Source: Rarobacter incanus (GTDB lineage Bacteria; Actinomycetota; Actinomycetes; Actinomycetales; Cellulomonadaceae). From it: a stretch of 64,000 nt of DNA. The stretch's first letter is position 1; every line of letters begins with the position of its first letter. Below are positions 36,470 through 44,567 of the stretch, one piece after another. A program made the position numbers and the translations under genes. The notes under the pieces were generated by a model. That model saw only the letters and a program-made list of their open reading frames with translations. It did not search any database and had not been told where the DNA came from. The stretch is taken from positions 1,798,001-1,862,000 of the forward strand of contig NZ_VFNV01000001.1 in assembly GCF_006715765.1 (NCBI RefSeq), in the 5' to 3' direction.

Positions 36470-39223
36470 ATGGATGGGGAGAATGTTGTAACAAGGGCCG
36501 ACGTACCCTCGGCCCGCGCGGTCGCGCCCGGCGGGGGTGACCGCGCGGGTGCTGGCGGCGTGCGAGCCCGCAAGAGCGCTGGCGTTCCTGCGGGCGGTGG
36601 CGCTAGCGCCACGGCTGGCGCTGCCGCATCCGCTGCCGTTGACGCCCCCACCGCCTCTGCCTCTGCCGCCTCTGCCTCTGCCGCTGCCGCCACGGCTGGC
36701 GCTGCCGCATCCGCTGCCGTTGACGCCCCCACCGCCTCTGCCTCTGCCGCCTCTGCCTCTGCCGCTGCCGCCACGGCTGCTGCCGTCAAAGCCTCCACTG
36801 CTGCTGTCGCCGACGTTGCCGCCGACGTTGCCGCCTCCACTGCCGATGCCGTTGGTGTTGGTGTTGATGTTGGTGATGTGTTGGTGGGGCGGTTGGCGGG
36901 GGTGTATGAGCGTATTCGGGTGTTGGAGTGTGAGGCGGTGGGGTTGGTTGGTCAGATTGTTGGCCGGTGTGGGGTTGGTGATGGTGATCAGGATGTGGCG
37001 GTTCGGCATGGGTATAGGAATGCGGTGTCGTTGGTTGAGGGTGTGACTGGTGTTAGTGCGCGGTGTGCTCGGATGTTGGTTGGTGTTGCGGGGGCTACGG
37101 CGGATCGGGTGATGCTTACCGGTGAGGTGTTGGAGCCGCGGTTTAGTGTTGTGGCTGGTGTGGTGGGTCGGGGTGGGGTTGGTTTAGAGACTGCGAATGC
37201 GATTGTGGTGGGTTTGTCGGATGCGTGGGGTCGGGCTGATGAGGGTAGTTTTGTGGCTGCGCAGCGTGGTTTGGTTGATATGGCTACTGGTGGTATTCAG
37301 GATGGTCCGGGTGCTGGTGTGGCGTATTCGTGTGATCTTGTTGCTCGTGCGGCTAGGGTGTGGAAAGACCGGATTGATCCTGATGGTGTTGAGCCGCGTG
37401 GGGATGTAGCGCATAAGAATCGGCAGTTGTGGGTTTCGACGCGTGCTGTTGGGGGGTTGCATGCTGTTCGTGGTGGGGTGCCTTCGGATGTTGCTGCTCG
37501 TTTCCACGCGATGATGGATGCGCAAAGAGCCCGTCTGGTTACTACACGCGAAACAGGCCCTCAAGAACCACCCACCCCCACCAACACGACCAGCACGGGC
37601 GGGCTGACGGCCACCGCGGGCGACGCGACCACCGCGGGCGGTACGGCCACCGCTGGCGGTACGACCACCGCGGGCGGTACGGCCACCGCTGGCGGTACGA
37701 CCACCGCGGGCGGTACGGCCACCGCGTCCACCGCGTCTACCGCGTCCACCGCGTCCACGGCGTCCACTGCGGGTGGTGCGGCTGGTGTGTCTACGGCGGG
37801 TGGTGCGTCTGGTGTGGGGGTGGTGGTGGGTGGTGATGTTGTGCGGGCGCGTGATGATCGTAGGACGCTTCGCCAAATTGGTGCGGATTTGTTTGCTGCT
37901 CTTGTGACGCAGTGTCTGGCGGCCCACCAACTCGAGGACCTATCACGCCCGGCAACAGTGCTTGGGTGTGTTGACGAGTCGGGCCAACAACCCCAGGACC
38001 TGTCAAGCTCGGTGGGGTCGGGTCAACAACCCCAGGACCTGTCAAGCTCGGTGGGGTCGGGTCAACAGTCTGAGGGTGGACCGCACTCGGTGGGGTCGGG
38101 TCAGTGGTCTGAGGGCGGACCACGCTCGGTGGGGTCGGGCAGGTTTGGTGGGGTTGTGCCTGTGTTGGTGACGATTGCGGCTGACCGGGGTAGTGACGTG
38201 TTGGCGCCGGCGGGTTTGATTGGGGATGAGTCTGTTCCTCGCTCGATGATTGAGCAGTGGGCTTGTAATGGTGGTATTCAGCGTGTGTGGACGGAGCCTG
38301 GTGGGCGGGTTGTGGTTTTAGAGACCCCCTCGCGGGTTTTTTCTGCTCATCAGCGAAGAGCGATCGCGGCTCGTGATGGTAATACGTGTGTGATTCCGCA
38401 TTGCACTATCCCGGCTCTGGCTTGTGAGGCCCATCACGTGACTGCGTGGGCGTTGGGTGGTAAGACCGTGGTCGATAACGGTGTGCTTTTGTGTTGGTCG
38501 CACCACCGCACGATCGAGAATGGGTATTGGGCCATCACCATGGTTCAAGGACGCCCCGTGATCACGCACGCGATACGCTCTTTCCACCCGCGGTCTCCCG
38601 CAGGTGGTAACTACCCACCACGCCCACCCCAACAACCCGGACCAGCAAGACCACCGCGGCCACCGGTATCGCCGGGATTACGGGCGCAGGCACCAGGATC
38701 GTGGGGATCATCGGGCTCACCGGGATCGCCGGGGTTACGGGTGCAGGCACCAGAAGCGTGGGGATCATCGGGCTCGCCGGGGTTACGGGCGCAGGCGCCA
38801 GAAGCGTGGGGGGCGCGGGCATCGACGCAGGACGCGCAGGTGCGAGTATCGCCAAGGGCGCAGTCACGGGCACTGGCGCGAACACGGCCACAAGCACACG
38901 CGCAAATACAGATACCATCCGTGGAGCCGGGCTCACCGCAGTCGTATGCGCAGTCACCGGTCGAGCCGGGATCACAGTGGCAGACGGGATCGCCACTATT
39001 ACCGCAGTCGTATGCGCAGTCACCGGTCGAGCCGGCATCGCAGCCGACGGTCGACCCGCGGTCAAGATCAAGGTCGAGGTCGGGGCCGAGGTTGAGGTCT
39101 CACCCGCAGGCGCGGTCGAGGTCGCCGGTAGAGCCCCAGGCGCAAGGGCCGCCGGGTACTTGTGCTGGTCAAGTCACCGGAACTGACCCGACTCGCGACA
39201 GAAACCACCCACTACGGACATAA
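36470..39223 (+). CDS. DUF222/HNH endonuclease-domain protein (13E12-type) with hypervariable repeat segments
   Basis: Large actinobacterial 13E12-repeat-type protein, about 917 aa. Low-complexity Ala-rich N-terminal segment (about 15-120), DUF222 region (about 130-340), three repeat-rich insertions (about 375-430, 500-560, 720-880), and an HNH nuclease domain at about 625-690: CVIPHC, EAHHVTAWALGG, LLCWSHHRTIENG (Cys and His ligands intact). The core uses T-ending codons far more than its neighbours (GGT, GTT, TTG), suggesting acquisition. Start at ATG 36470 is uncertain (no ribosome site; the open frame extends to 35867 through repeats). DUF222-HNH genes occur in many near-identical copies in actinobacteria; function unknown. 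Confidence 0.75.
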   Translation: MDGENVVTRADVPSARAVAPGGGDRAGAGGVRARKSAGVPAGGGASATAGAAASAAVDAPTASASAASASAAAATAGAAASAAVDAPTASASAASASAAAATAAAVKASTAAVADVAADVAASTADAVGVGVDVGDVLVGRLAGVYERIRVLECEAVGLVGQIVGRCGVGDGDQDVAVRHGYRNAVSLVEGVTGVSARCARMLVGVAGATADRVMLTGEVLEPRFSVVAGVVGRGGVGLETANAIVVGLSDAWGRADEGSFVAAQRGLVDMATGGIQDGPGAGVAYSCDLVARAARVWKDRIDPDGVEPRGDVAHKNRQLWVSTRAVGGLHAVRGGVPSDVAARFHAMMDAQRARLVTTRETGPQEPPTPTNTTSTGGLTATAGDATTAGGTATAGGTTTAGGTATAGGTTTAGGTATASTASTASTASTASTAGGAAGVSTAGGASGVGVVVGGDVVRARDDRRTLRQIGADLFAALVTQCLAAHQLEDLSRPATVLGCVDESGQQPQDLSSSVGSGQQPQDLSSSVGSGQQSEGGPHSVGSGQWSEGGPRSVGSGRFGGVVPVLVTIAADRGSDVLAPAGLIGDESVPRSMIEQWACNGGIQRVWTEPGGRVVVLETPSRVFSAHQRRAIAARDGNTCVIPHCTIPALACEAHHVTAWALGGKTVVDNGVLLCWSHHRTIENGYWAITMVQGRPVITHAIRSFHPRSPAGGNYPPRPPQQPGPARPPRPPVSPGLRAQAPGSWGSSGSPGSPGLRVQAPEAWGSSGSPGLRAQAPEAWGARASTQDAQVRVSPRAQSRALARTRPQAHAQIQIPSVEPGSPQSYAQSPVEPGSQWQTGSPLLPQSYAQSPVEPASQPTVDPRSRSRSRSGPRLRSHPQARSRSPVEPQAQGPPGTCAGQVTGTDPTRDRNHPLRT
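36608..36769. repeat. 81-bp tandem repeat, two copies, inside the DUF222/HNH gene
   Basis: GCCACGGCTGGCGCTGCCGC starts at 36608 and again at 36689; each 81-bp unit encodes 27 residues of Ala/Ser-rich sequence and a third partial copy follows. Confidence 0.9.
37631..37765. repeat. 36-bp then 9-bp tandem repeats inside the DUF222/HNH gene
   Basis: Two and a half copies of a 36-bp unit (starts 37631, 37667, 37703) encoding TAGGTATAGGTT, then a run of the 9-bp unit ACCGCGTCC from about 37721. All lengths keep the reading frame. Confidence 0.9.
37979..38134. repeat. 39-bp tandem repeat, four copies, inside the DUF222/HNH gene
   Basis: Four 39-bp units encoding SGQQPQDLSSSVG-like 13-residue blocks; the first two are nearly identical, the last two diverge to SGQQSEGGPHSVG and SGQWSEGGPRSVG. 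Confidence 0.9.
38660..38825. repeat. Imperfect repeat (LRAQAP-WGSSGSPG type) inside the DUF222/HNH gene
   Basis: Three successive imperfect copies encoding GLRAQAPGSWGSSGSPG-type blocks of about 16-19 residues. Followed by further low-complexity Pro/Ser/Gln sequence to the stop. Confidence 0.75.
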
Positions 39224-39370
39224 CGGTGGGCATTGGGTAGTGGGAACTGGTCGGCGGGGTGCTGCGGCGCGCCCGGAATCACGCGGTTCGCCGCGCGGTT
39301 TCCCCGGTGACGCTCGCCACCAAATCCGACGCTTGGACCTGCCACCAAAGTCGACGTGCTACCGCCACCT

Positions 39371-39409
39371 ACGTGCCTACGTGCCTGCGTGCCTACGTGC
39401 CTGCGTGCC
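39371..39409. repeat. 8-bp tandem repeat, about five copies
   Basis: ACGTGCCT or GCGTGCCT repeated end to end five times. Confidence 0.9.
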
Positions 39410-39737
39410 GCCTGCGGGCTGCCTGCGGGTCTGCGGGCTTGCGGGTGTTGTGGATCTGCGGACCTGGCCGCCGGGGCGTACCAGCGGGTGCACGCACGAG
39501 CGGTCTTTCGAGTAGCTCCGGGCATGCGCGGGACGTGAAGCTATGGCTTTGGCACCGTCGGCGGGTGCGGGGTGCGGGTTTATGAGGCAATCGGAACCGC
39601 GGTCTCGTCTTGGCGGCGTGTGCGAAGAGAACCGCACCGCGAAGCTTGGCAACTACCGACAACAGTGTTCCCCGGCGCTCATCCAGGCTAATGTAGCCAT
39701 GCAAATCCGCACGCGGGCTATTGGTCGCTTGATATGG

Positions 39738-39743
39738 GACAAT
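39738..39743 (+). promoter_or_regulatory. -10 box GACAAT of purF
   Basis: GACAAT, 6-nt spacer GATTCC, then the GTG at 39750; supports a leaderless purF transcript and this start. Confidence 0.5.
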
Positions 39744-39749
39744 GATTCC

Positions 39750-41291
39750 GTGGCTTTGCGCGGAGATGGACGCCTGAATCATGACCTCTTACCGGATGAG
39801 AAGGGGCCGCAGGACGAATGCGGTGTCTTCGGTCTGTGGGCACCGGGGGAAGAAGTAGCGAAGCTCGCATACTTCGGCCTCTACGCCCTGCAACACAGGG
39901 GGCAAGAATCGGCGGGAATAGCAACATCGAACGGTGAACAGATCCTCGTCTACAAGGACATGGGTTTGGTTTCACAGGTCTTCGATGAAACTGCCTTGAA
40001 TGCCCTTACCGGGCACCTGGCTGTGGGGCATTGTCGGTACTCGACGACAGGCGGCAATACCTGGGAGAACGCGCAGCCTACTCTCGGCGCGACTGCCTCG
40101 GGGACCGTCGCGCTGGCCCACAACGGCAACCTCACGAACACCGCCGACCTCGTCGAATTGGTCGCCGAGCGTTACGGTGCGCAGCGACGCGGCGAGCTTG
40201 CCCGCGGAAACACCACCGACACTGCTCTCATCACTGCCCTATTCACGGGCGATGACGGCCACTCCCTCGAGGAAACGGCCATGGAGGTATTGCCGCGTTT
40301 GGAAGGCGCCTTTTCGCTAGTCTTCATGGACGAGCACGCCCTCTACGCCGCCCGCGATCCCCAGGGCGTGCGCCCACTGGTGCTAGGCCGGTTGGACCGC
40401 GGGTGGGTCGTTGCCTCGGAGACGCCCGCACTCGATATCGTCGGCGCCAGCTACGTCCGGGAAATCGAACCCGGAGAATTCATCAGGATCGACCAGGACG
40501 GCCTAGTTTCTAGGAAATTCGCGGAGCCCAAGCGGGCCGGATGCGTGTTCGAGTACGTCTACCTGGCGCGTCCCGATACATCGATCCGCGGCCGCTCGGT
40601 GCATGCCGCGCGTGTCGAAATGGGCAAAATACTCGCCCAAGAACACCCCGTCGAGGCCGACCTGGTCATTCCGGTTCCCGAGTCCGGGACGCCGGCTGCC
40701 GTTGGATACGCCCAAGAATCGGGGATCCCGTTCGGGCAGGGATTGACGAAGAACAGTTACGTTGGGCGAACATTCATCCAGCCTTCGGACACCTTGAGAC
40801 AACTCGGTATCCGCCTGAAGCTCAACCCGCTACGCGAAGTCATCCGCGGGCGAAAGCTCGTCGTGGTCGACGATTCGATTGTGCGCGGCAACACCCAACG
40901 TGCCCTCATCCGGATGCTGCGCGAGGCCGGCGCCGATGAGGTACACGTCCGCATCAGCTCCCCTCCCGTCAAATGGCCGTGCTTCTACGGCATCGATTTC
41001 GCGTCCCGCGCTGAGTTGATTGCCAACGGGCTTTCCGCGGACGAGATCGCCTCGTCCCTGGGAGCGGATTCCCTCGGATACATCTCGCTGGAGGGAATGA
41101 TCGCTGCCTCCAACCAGCCAGCATCCGAGCTCTGCGCAGCCTGCTTCACGGGCGAGTACCCGATCGAGCTGCCGTCGGAGGAGCGTCGCGGCAAGCACCT
41201 GCTGGAGATGCCGACAATGGGCAACCCCGACGACGGGTTGCATTCGCTCACGGTCGGTGCCGGCGGTGCCGGCGCCCTTCAACACCCGTAG
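39750..41291 (+). CDS. purF: Amidophosphoribosyltransferase
   Basis: First committed step of purine synthesis: PRPP plus glutamine to phosphoribosylamine. 513 aa. A short N-terminal propeptide (VALRGDGRLNHDLLPDEKGPQDE) precedes the Cys of CGVFGLWAPG, which becomes the N-terminal nucleophile after cleavage as in Bacillus-type PurF. QHRGQESAGI, HNGNLTN, and the PRPP-binding VVVDDSIVRGNTQ near 373-385 are intact. The Cys set (CVFEYVYLARPDS-type, PCFYGID, CAACFTGEYP) fits the iron-sulfur-cluster class. GTG 39750 is preferred to an in-frame ATG 69 codons upstream. Followed by purM after 74 nt. Confidence 0.96.
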   Translation: MALRGDGRLNHDLLPDEKGPQDECGVFGLWAPGEEVAKLAYFGLYALQHRGQESAGIATSNGEQILVYKDMGLVSQVFDETALNALTGHLAVGHCRYSTTGGNTWENAQPTLGATASGTVALAHNGNLTNTADLVELVAERYGAQRRGELARGNTTDTALITALFTGDDGHSLEETAMEVLPRLEGAFSLVFMDEHALYAARDPQGVRPLVLGRLDRGWVVASETPALDIVGASYVREIEPGEFIRIDQDGLVSRKFAEPKRAGCVFEYVYLARPDTSIRGRSVHAARVEMGKILAQEHPVEADLVIPVPESGTPAAVGYAQESGIPFGQGLTKNSYVGRTFIQPSDTLRQLGIRLKLNPLREVIRGRKLVVVDDSIVRGNTQRALIRMLREAGADEVHVRISSPPVKWPCFYGIDFASRAELIANGLSADEIASSLGADSLGYISLEGMIAASNQPASELCAACFTGEYPIELPSEERRGKHLLEMPTMGNPDDGLHSLTVGAGGAGALQHP

Positions 41292-41365
41292 GTCGCGGCG
41301 GCGGTGGCCCTTGGCACGCCCCGGGAACAATTACGCACCATCCGACTCATTGCAAGGAGATACCC

Positions 41366-42490
41366 GTGACTAACCCACCGGCATTGACATATGCCAGCGC
41401 TGGCGTGGATACCGAGGCGGGCGACCGCGCCGTTGAACTCATGAAGGGCGCGGTGAAGCGCACCCATTCCGATGCGGTTTTGGGCGGTGTCGGCGGATTC
41501 GCTGGAATGTACGACGCAAGCTTCTTGTTGCGTTACGAACGTCCCTTGCTGGCGACGTCGACCGATGGCGTGGGAACGAAGGTAGCGATCGCGCAGGCGC
41601 TCGACATCCACGACACCATCGGCTTCGATCTGGTGGGAATGGTCGTTGACGACATCGTAGTGGTCGGCGCGGAGCCATTGTTTATGACCGACTACATTGC
41701 CACCGGCAAGCTGGTCCCGGAACGCATAGCCGCGATTGTCAGCGGTATTGCGCAAGCCTGCGAGGTTGCCGGGACGGCGCTGGTCGGCGGCGAAACCGCT
41801 GAGCACCCGGGCCTGCTTGCAGCCGATGAATACGACGTGGCCGGGGCTGCGACCGGCGTGGTCGAGGCCGCCAACGTTCTTGGGCCGGAACGCGTAGAAG
41901 ATGGTGATGTGCTGGTCGCCTTGGCATCTTCAGGCCTGCACTCGAATGGCTATTCCCTGGTGCGAGCGGTCATCGCGAATGCGGGGTGGGACCTGACCAA
42001 ACCGGTACCCGAATTTGGCCGCACGCTCGGTGAAGAACTTTTGGAGCCTACCCGTGTGTACGCAAGCGACTGCCTCGAACTCATCCGCACCGACGGGCTG
42101 GACGTTCACGCGATGACCCACGTTACCGGTGGCGGGCTGGCGGCGAACCTGGCTCGGGTGTTGCCCGCGGGAATGGTGGCGACGGTCGACCGCTCCGCGT
42201 GGGAGGTGCCTGCAGTCTTCCGTGTCATCAAGGAGCTCGGCAACGTTCCCGTCGCCGACTGGGAATCGACGCTAAACCTCGGCGTTGGGATGGTTGCGAT
42301 CGTGTCCGCTAGCAGCGCCGACGCGTACGTGAGTGCGGCGCGGCAGCTCGGGACCCCAGCATGGGTCATTGGCGAGGTGGCAGCTGCAACGTCAGCGCGG
42401 GGCGCAGAAGCTCTCGCTGATTCGACGTTGGTCGCAGGGACCAAGGGCGTCGAGGGCGGCGCGGTGCACCTAGTCGGTCAATACCGATAA
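41366..42490 (+). CDS. purM: Phosphoribosylformylglycinamidine cyclo-ligase (AIR synthetase)
   Basis: ATP-dependent closure of FGAM to AIR. 374 aa. TYASAGVDTEAGDRAVELMK, GGVGGFAGMYD, ATSTDGVGTKVAIA (about 64-77), DIVVVGAEPLFMTDYIA, ALVGGETAEHPG and SSGLHSNGYSLVR are all present. GTG start with CAAGGAGA upstream. Likely cotranscribed with purF. Complete, no anomalies. Confidence 0.97.
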   Translation: MTNPPALTYASAGVDTEAGDRAVELMKGAVKRTHSDAVLGGVGGFAGMYDASFLLRYERPLLATSTDGVGTKVAIAQALDIHDTIGFDLVGMVVDDIVVVGAEPLFMTDYIATGKLVPERIAAIVSGIAQACEVAGTALVGGETAEHPGLLAADEYDVAGAATGVVEAANVLGPERVEDGDVLVALASSGLHSNGYSLVRAVIANAGWDLTKPVPEFGRTLGEELLEPTRVYASDCLELIRTDGLDVHAMTHVTGGGLAANLARVLPAGMVATVDRSAWEVPAVFRVIKELGNVPVADWESTLNLGVGMVAIVSASSADAYVSAARQLGTPAWVIGEVAAATSARGAEALADSTLVAGTKGVEGGAVHLVGQYR

Positions 42491-42517
42491 ATCGGTCGAT
42501 GGTTGGTTGCGGGGCGC

Positions 42518-42540
42518 GCTGCCGCGTACCCCGCGGCAGC
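42518..42540 (+). terminator. Hairpin after purM
   Basis: GCTGCCGCG-TACCC-CGCGGCAGC, 9-bp perfect stem with 5-nt loop, 27 nt after the purM stop; no T run. Confidence 0.55.
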
Positions 42541-42572
42541 TACCAATGGTTCCGTATGTCCTGCCCGAAAGC

Positions 42573-42682
42573 GGTGGAACGCTGGGTGTGCGGGTCTGGT
42601 GTTTCCGCGTAGGCGCGGTCCGTGGTCGGTGGAACGCTGGGTGTGCGGGTCTGGCGTTCCCCGTAGGCGCGGTCCGGAACCG
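42573..42682. repeat. 55-bp tandem direct repeat, two copies
   Basis: GGTGGAACGCTGGGTGTGCG starts at 42573 and 42628; copies differ at a few positions. It lies in the purM-DUF3073 gap, in no supported gene. Confidence 0.9.
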
Positions 42683-42764
42683 TCACGGCGTCTTACCTCC
42701 AGCGACGCAGTACCTCCGCGGTTTGCCCACGGCGACGTTTTGTCACACTAGCTGGACCGGTGCG

Positions 42765-42953
42765 TCAACGCCCGTACGATGACCACTTATCGTCGTCGTC
42801 CTCCGGTACGTCCCACCGTGACTCGGTGGCGACATCCGTTTTAGAACTGCCAGACAACTCTGCCTCGAGAGCCCGATAATCGGTCTCTGGGCTGTAGTAC
42901 TTGAGTTCGCGAGCAACCTTGGTGTGCTTCGCCTTCTGACGGCCGCGGCCCAT
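42765..42953 (-). CDS. DUF3073 family protein
   Basis: 62-aa basic-then-acidic protein with the family start MGRGRQKAKHTKVARELKYYSP, then TDYRALEAELSG and an Asp/Glu-rich end (PEDDDDKW). Family of unknown function restricted to actinobacteria, usually beside purM and bldC, as here. The start at ATG 42953 gives the standard N-terminus; 22 extra upstream codons are rejected. Confidence 0.9.
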   Translation of the reverse strand: MGRGRQKAKHTKVARELKYYSPETDYRALEAELSGSSKTDVATESRWDVPEDDDDKWSSYGR

Positions 42954-43293
42954 GGCTCCGACCCCCTCAACGTGGAAGCGAGGCGGCGACGCTCCTGGGC
43001 GTGCGGCCTCGGTGATCAATCAATGTTTCGTAGCACTACCGTACATGTTCAAGTACCCTTGGGGCTAGTTCAGGGGAGCTTGATTCGCCACAAGCGAAGT
43101 CGGAGCGCCTTTGCGGGCGGGGCGACGCGCCGAAAAAACGCCGTTTCAAAACGGAAAAATGGCACTCTTCGCCCGAACCTGGGCCTTAGGTCTATGTCGG
43201 ACACTGGTCGATTCGTCCATGCTTGATGTATTGGTTATTCATATTGCCGGAGGTCGGTAGATTGTGCGGCCCCCGCCGAAGGAAGGTGGAACG
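42954..43293. promoter_or_regulatory. 340-bp divergent regulatory region of DUF3073 and bldC
   Basis: No gene seen. Holds CCGTTT-CA-AAACGG (about 43142-43155), and for bldC a TTATTC (43235-43240), 17-nt spacer and TAGATT (43258-43263), a plausible promoter. A leader of about 23-30 nt with AAGGTGG follows. The long gap between divergent genes suggests further control sites or a small RNA. Confidence 0.4.
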
Positions 43294-43500
43294 ATGACCA
43301 CTGCATCCTCGACGTCCGAGGTTCTGCTGACACCCGCGGAAGTCGCGAACATGTTCCGCGTGGACCCAAAGACGGTGACGCGCTGGGCGAAGGCAGGGAA
43401 GTTGAGTTCGATCCGTACCCTGGGTGGGCATCGCCGCTACCGCGAATCCGAGGTCCGTAGCCTGTTGGCAGACTTTGAAGCGGGTCAGCACGGAAACTGA
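43294..43500 (+). CDS. bldC: BldC-type MerR-like DNA-binding protein
   Basis: 68-aa single winged-HTH protein: LLTPAEVANMFRVDPKTVTRWAKAGKLSSIRTLGGHRRYRESEV is the complete BldC/MerR helix-turn-helix plus wing. In Streptomyces BldC controls entry into development; in non-sporulating actinobacteria the role is less clear. ATG 43294 with AAGGTGG upstream. Adjacent to DUF3073 and purM, the standard neighbourhood. Confidence 0.93.
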   Translation: MTTASSTSEVLLTPAEVANMFRVDPKTVTRWAKAGKLSSIRTLGGHRRYRESEVRSLLADFEAGQHGN

Positions 43501-43727
43501 TGCTTGCTGCGCCGGGGCGACCCGGTGACAGACCAACAATTGGCAGGCAAGTGGGCAGTCAGTCGGCTGGCGGCCGATAGTTAGGCGGCTGGGGCTGTCG
43601 TGCCCGCCGGGGCGACCCGGTGACCGGCTGGCGGTTGGGTATGTAAGTTGGCGGCTGACAGGCAAGGTGGTCGACAAGTAGGCAGCCGACGCTCTCGCTT
43701 GGCCCCGGCGGCCGCGAACCTGCGCTT
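43501..43727. repeat. 227-bp spacer with a 19-bp direct repeat
   Basis: GCCGGGGCGACCCGGTGAC occurs at 43511-43529 and 43606-43624, 95 bp apart, amid degenerate GGCTGGCGGC-type repeats. No gene supported; it also separates convergent transcripts. Confidence 0.6.
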
Positions 43728-44027
43728 CTAGCGAGACCTGCGGATCGCCTTCACGATTCCGCCCGCGGCAATGGCGCCCGCGGCCACGAGCGCCGCGATC
43801 GTCTTCTTACGGCGAGAGTCATCGGCGGGAAGCCCATTCCCCGTTGCGGCGGCAACTACGTCGCGGACGGTCCGCTTGCCCTCATCCTGGAGATCGCGGG
43901 CGATTGCGCGAGGCTGAACTCGTTCAACCAACTCACCCAATGCGGCGTCGAGTTCCCTGCGGGCGTTGGCAGTCGAGGGGATGGCGTCCGAGCCGTTCTC
44001 CGCGGGTGCGTCGTGGGTCATTTTCAT
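43728..44027 (-). CDS. DUF3618-like small membrane-associated protein
   Basis: 99 aa. Residues 20-55 form an amphipathic helix (ARRELDAALGELVERVQPRAIARD, the DUF3618 pattern); a TM helix at about 76-92 (KKTIAALVAAGAIAAGG) is followed by a basic tail (KAIRRSR). The start overlaps the stop of the gene at 44024 (ATGA), so they are co-translated. DUF3618 proteins normally accompany a DUF1469 holin-like protein, as here. Confidence 0.75.
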   Translation of the reverse strand: MKMTHDAPAENGSDAIPSTANARRELDAALGELVERVQPRAIARDLQDEGKRTVRDVVAAATGNGLPADDSRRKKTIAALVAAGAIAAGGIVKAIRRSR

Positions 44028-44455
44028 GCCTCCGGGGTTTCCTCGTGTGCGGATGCGGTCTGTTGCGCCTGCGAGATGCTGTCGGCGAGGGAATCTTTGA
44101 TCTTGGCGGGCACTTCACCGGCGCTAGGCACCTGGTGTCGCTTCATCAGGGAAGCGCCGATGGCTCCCAAAGCCGCGGCAATCACGGCCATCGCGGCGGC
44201 AAGTACCAGCCCTGCAAGCCAGGCGGGCATCGCGAGGCACAGACCCTGATAGGCCGCCACAGAAAGGTAGACGGCAGTCAATAGGACGAGCACCCCAGCG
44301 GCAGCGAATAGGCCGATCGCGATCGCGGATTCTTTGAGTTTGACGACCAATGAGTTCTTGTACGCGGCGATTTCGGCCTTTGCAAGATCGACGATTGCCG
44401 TGATCGCACGCGCAATGACGGCGCTGAGCGGTGGTCGGTCGGTTGGTGTCGTCAT
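44024..44455 (-). CDS. Phage-holin-superfamily (DUF1469/PF07332) membrane protein
   Basis: 143-aa two-helix membrane protein: an amphipathic helix at about 10-38 (AITAIVDLAKAEIAAYKNS), TM helices at about 45-70 and 75-103, then a polar Lys/Gln-rich tail. Domain name notwithstanding, members are widespread actinobacterial envelope proteins and not phage components. ATG 44455 with GAGGAGA upstream. Cotranscribed with the DUF3618-like gene. Confidence 0.8.
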   Translation of the reverse strand: MTTPTDRPPLSAVIARAITAIVDLAKAEIAAYKNSLVVKLKESAIAIGLFAAAGVLVLLTAVYLSVAAYQGLCLAMPAWLAGLVLAAAMAVIAAALGAIGASLMKRHQVPSAGEVPAKIKDSLADSISQAQQTASAHEETPEA

Positions 44456-44567
44456 GGGGTTCTCCTCAAGGGGCGTCGGACTGCACTTCGCGGCTAACGC
44501 CAACCTAGCGATCAGAATTAGGATGAGTCGAGCGCAGTTACAAGACTACGCGTGAAGGAGAATTCTT

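Larger units (their letters stand above)
39224..39749. other. 526-bp region between the HNH gene and purF
   Basis: No supported gene. Contains an 8-bp tandem repeat (39371-39409, ACGTGCCT/GCGTGCCT), then GCCTGCGGG-type degenerate repeats, and the purF upstream region with a TAATGT box at about 39690 and the GACAAT box at 39738. Open frames over it translate to repeat-like sequence. Confidence 0.5.

Noticed and set aside
35737-36840. 367-residue minus-strand frame rich in Ala/Thr/Pro
   Set aside because: Open only because the repeats and GC-rich codons avoid stops; no start signal or known family.
37197-37930. Other frames across the DUF222/HNH gene
   Set aside because: They are shadows: the plus-frame translation contains an intact HNH domain, whereas these frames have only Arg/Thr-rich or Trp-rich low-complexity sequence.
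43728-44455. Prophage remnant, because of a holin-superfamily domain
   Set aside because: No phage structural, integrase or lysis genes are nearby, and DUF1469/DUF3618 pairs are ordinary actinobacterial envelope genes.
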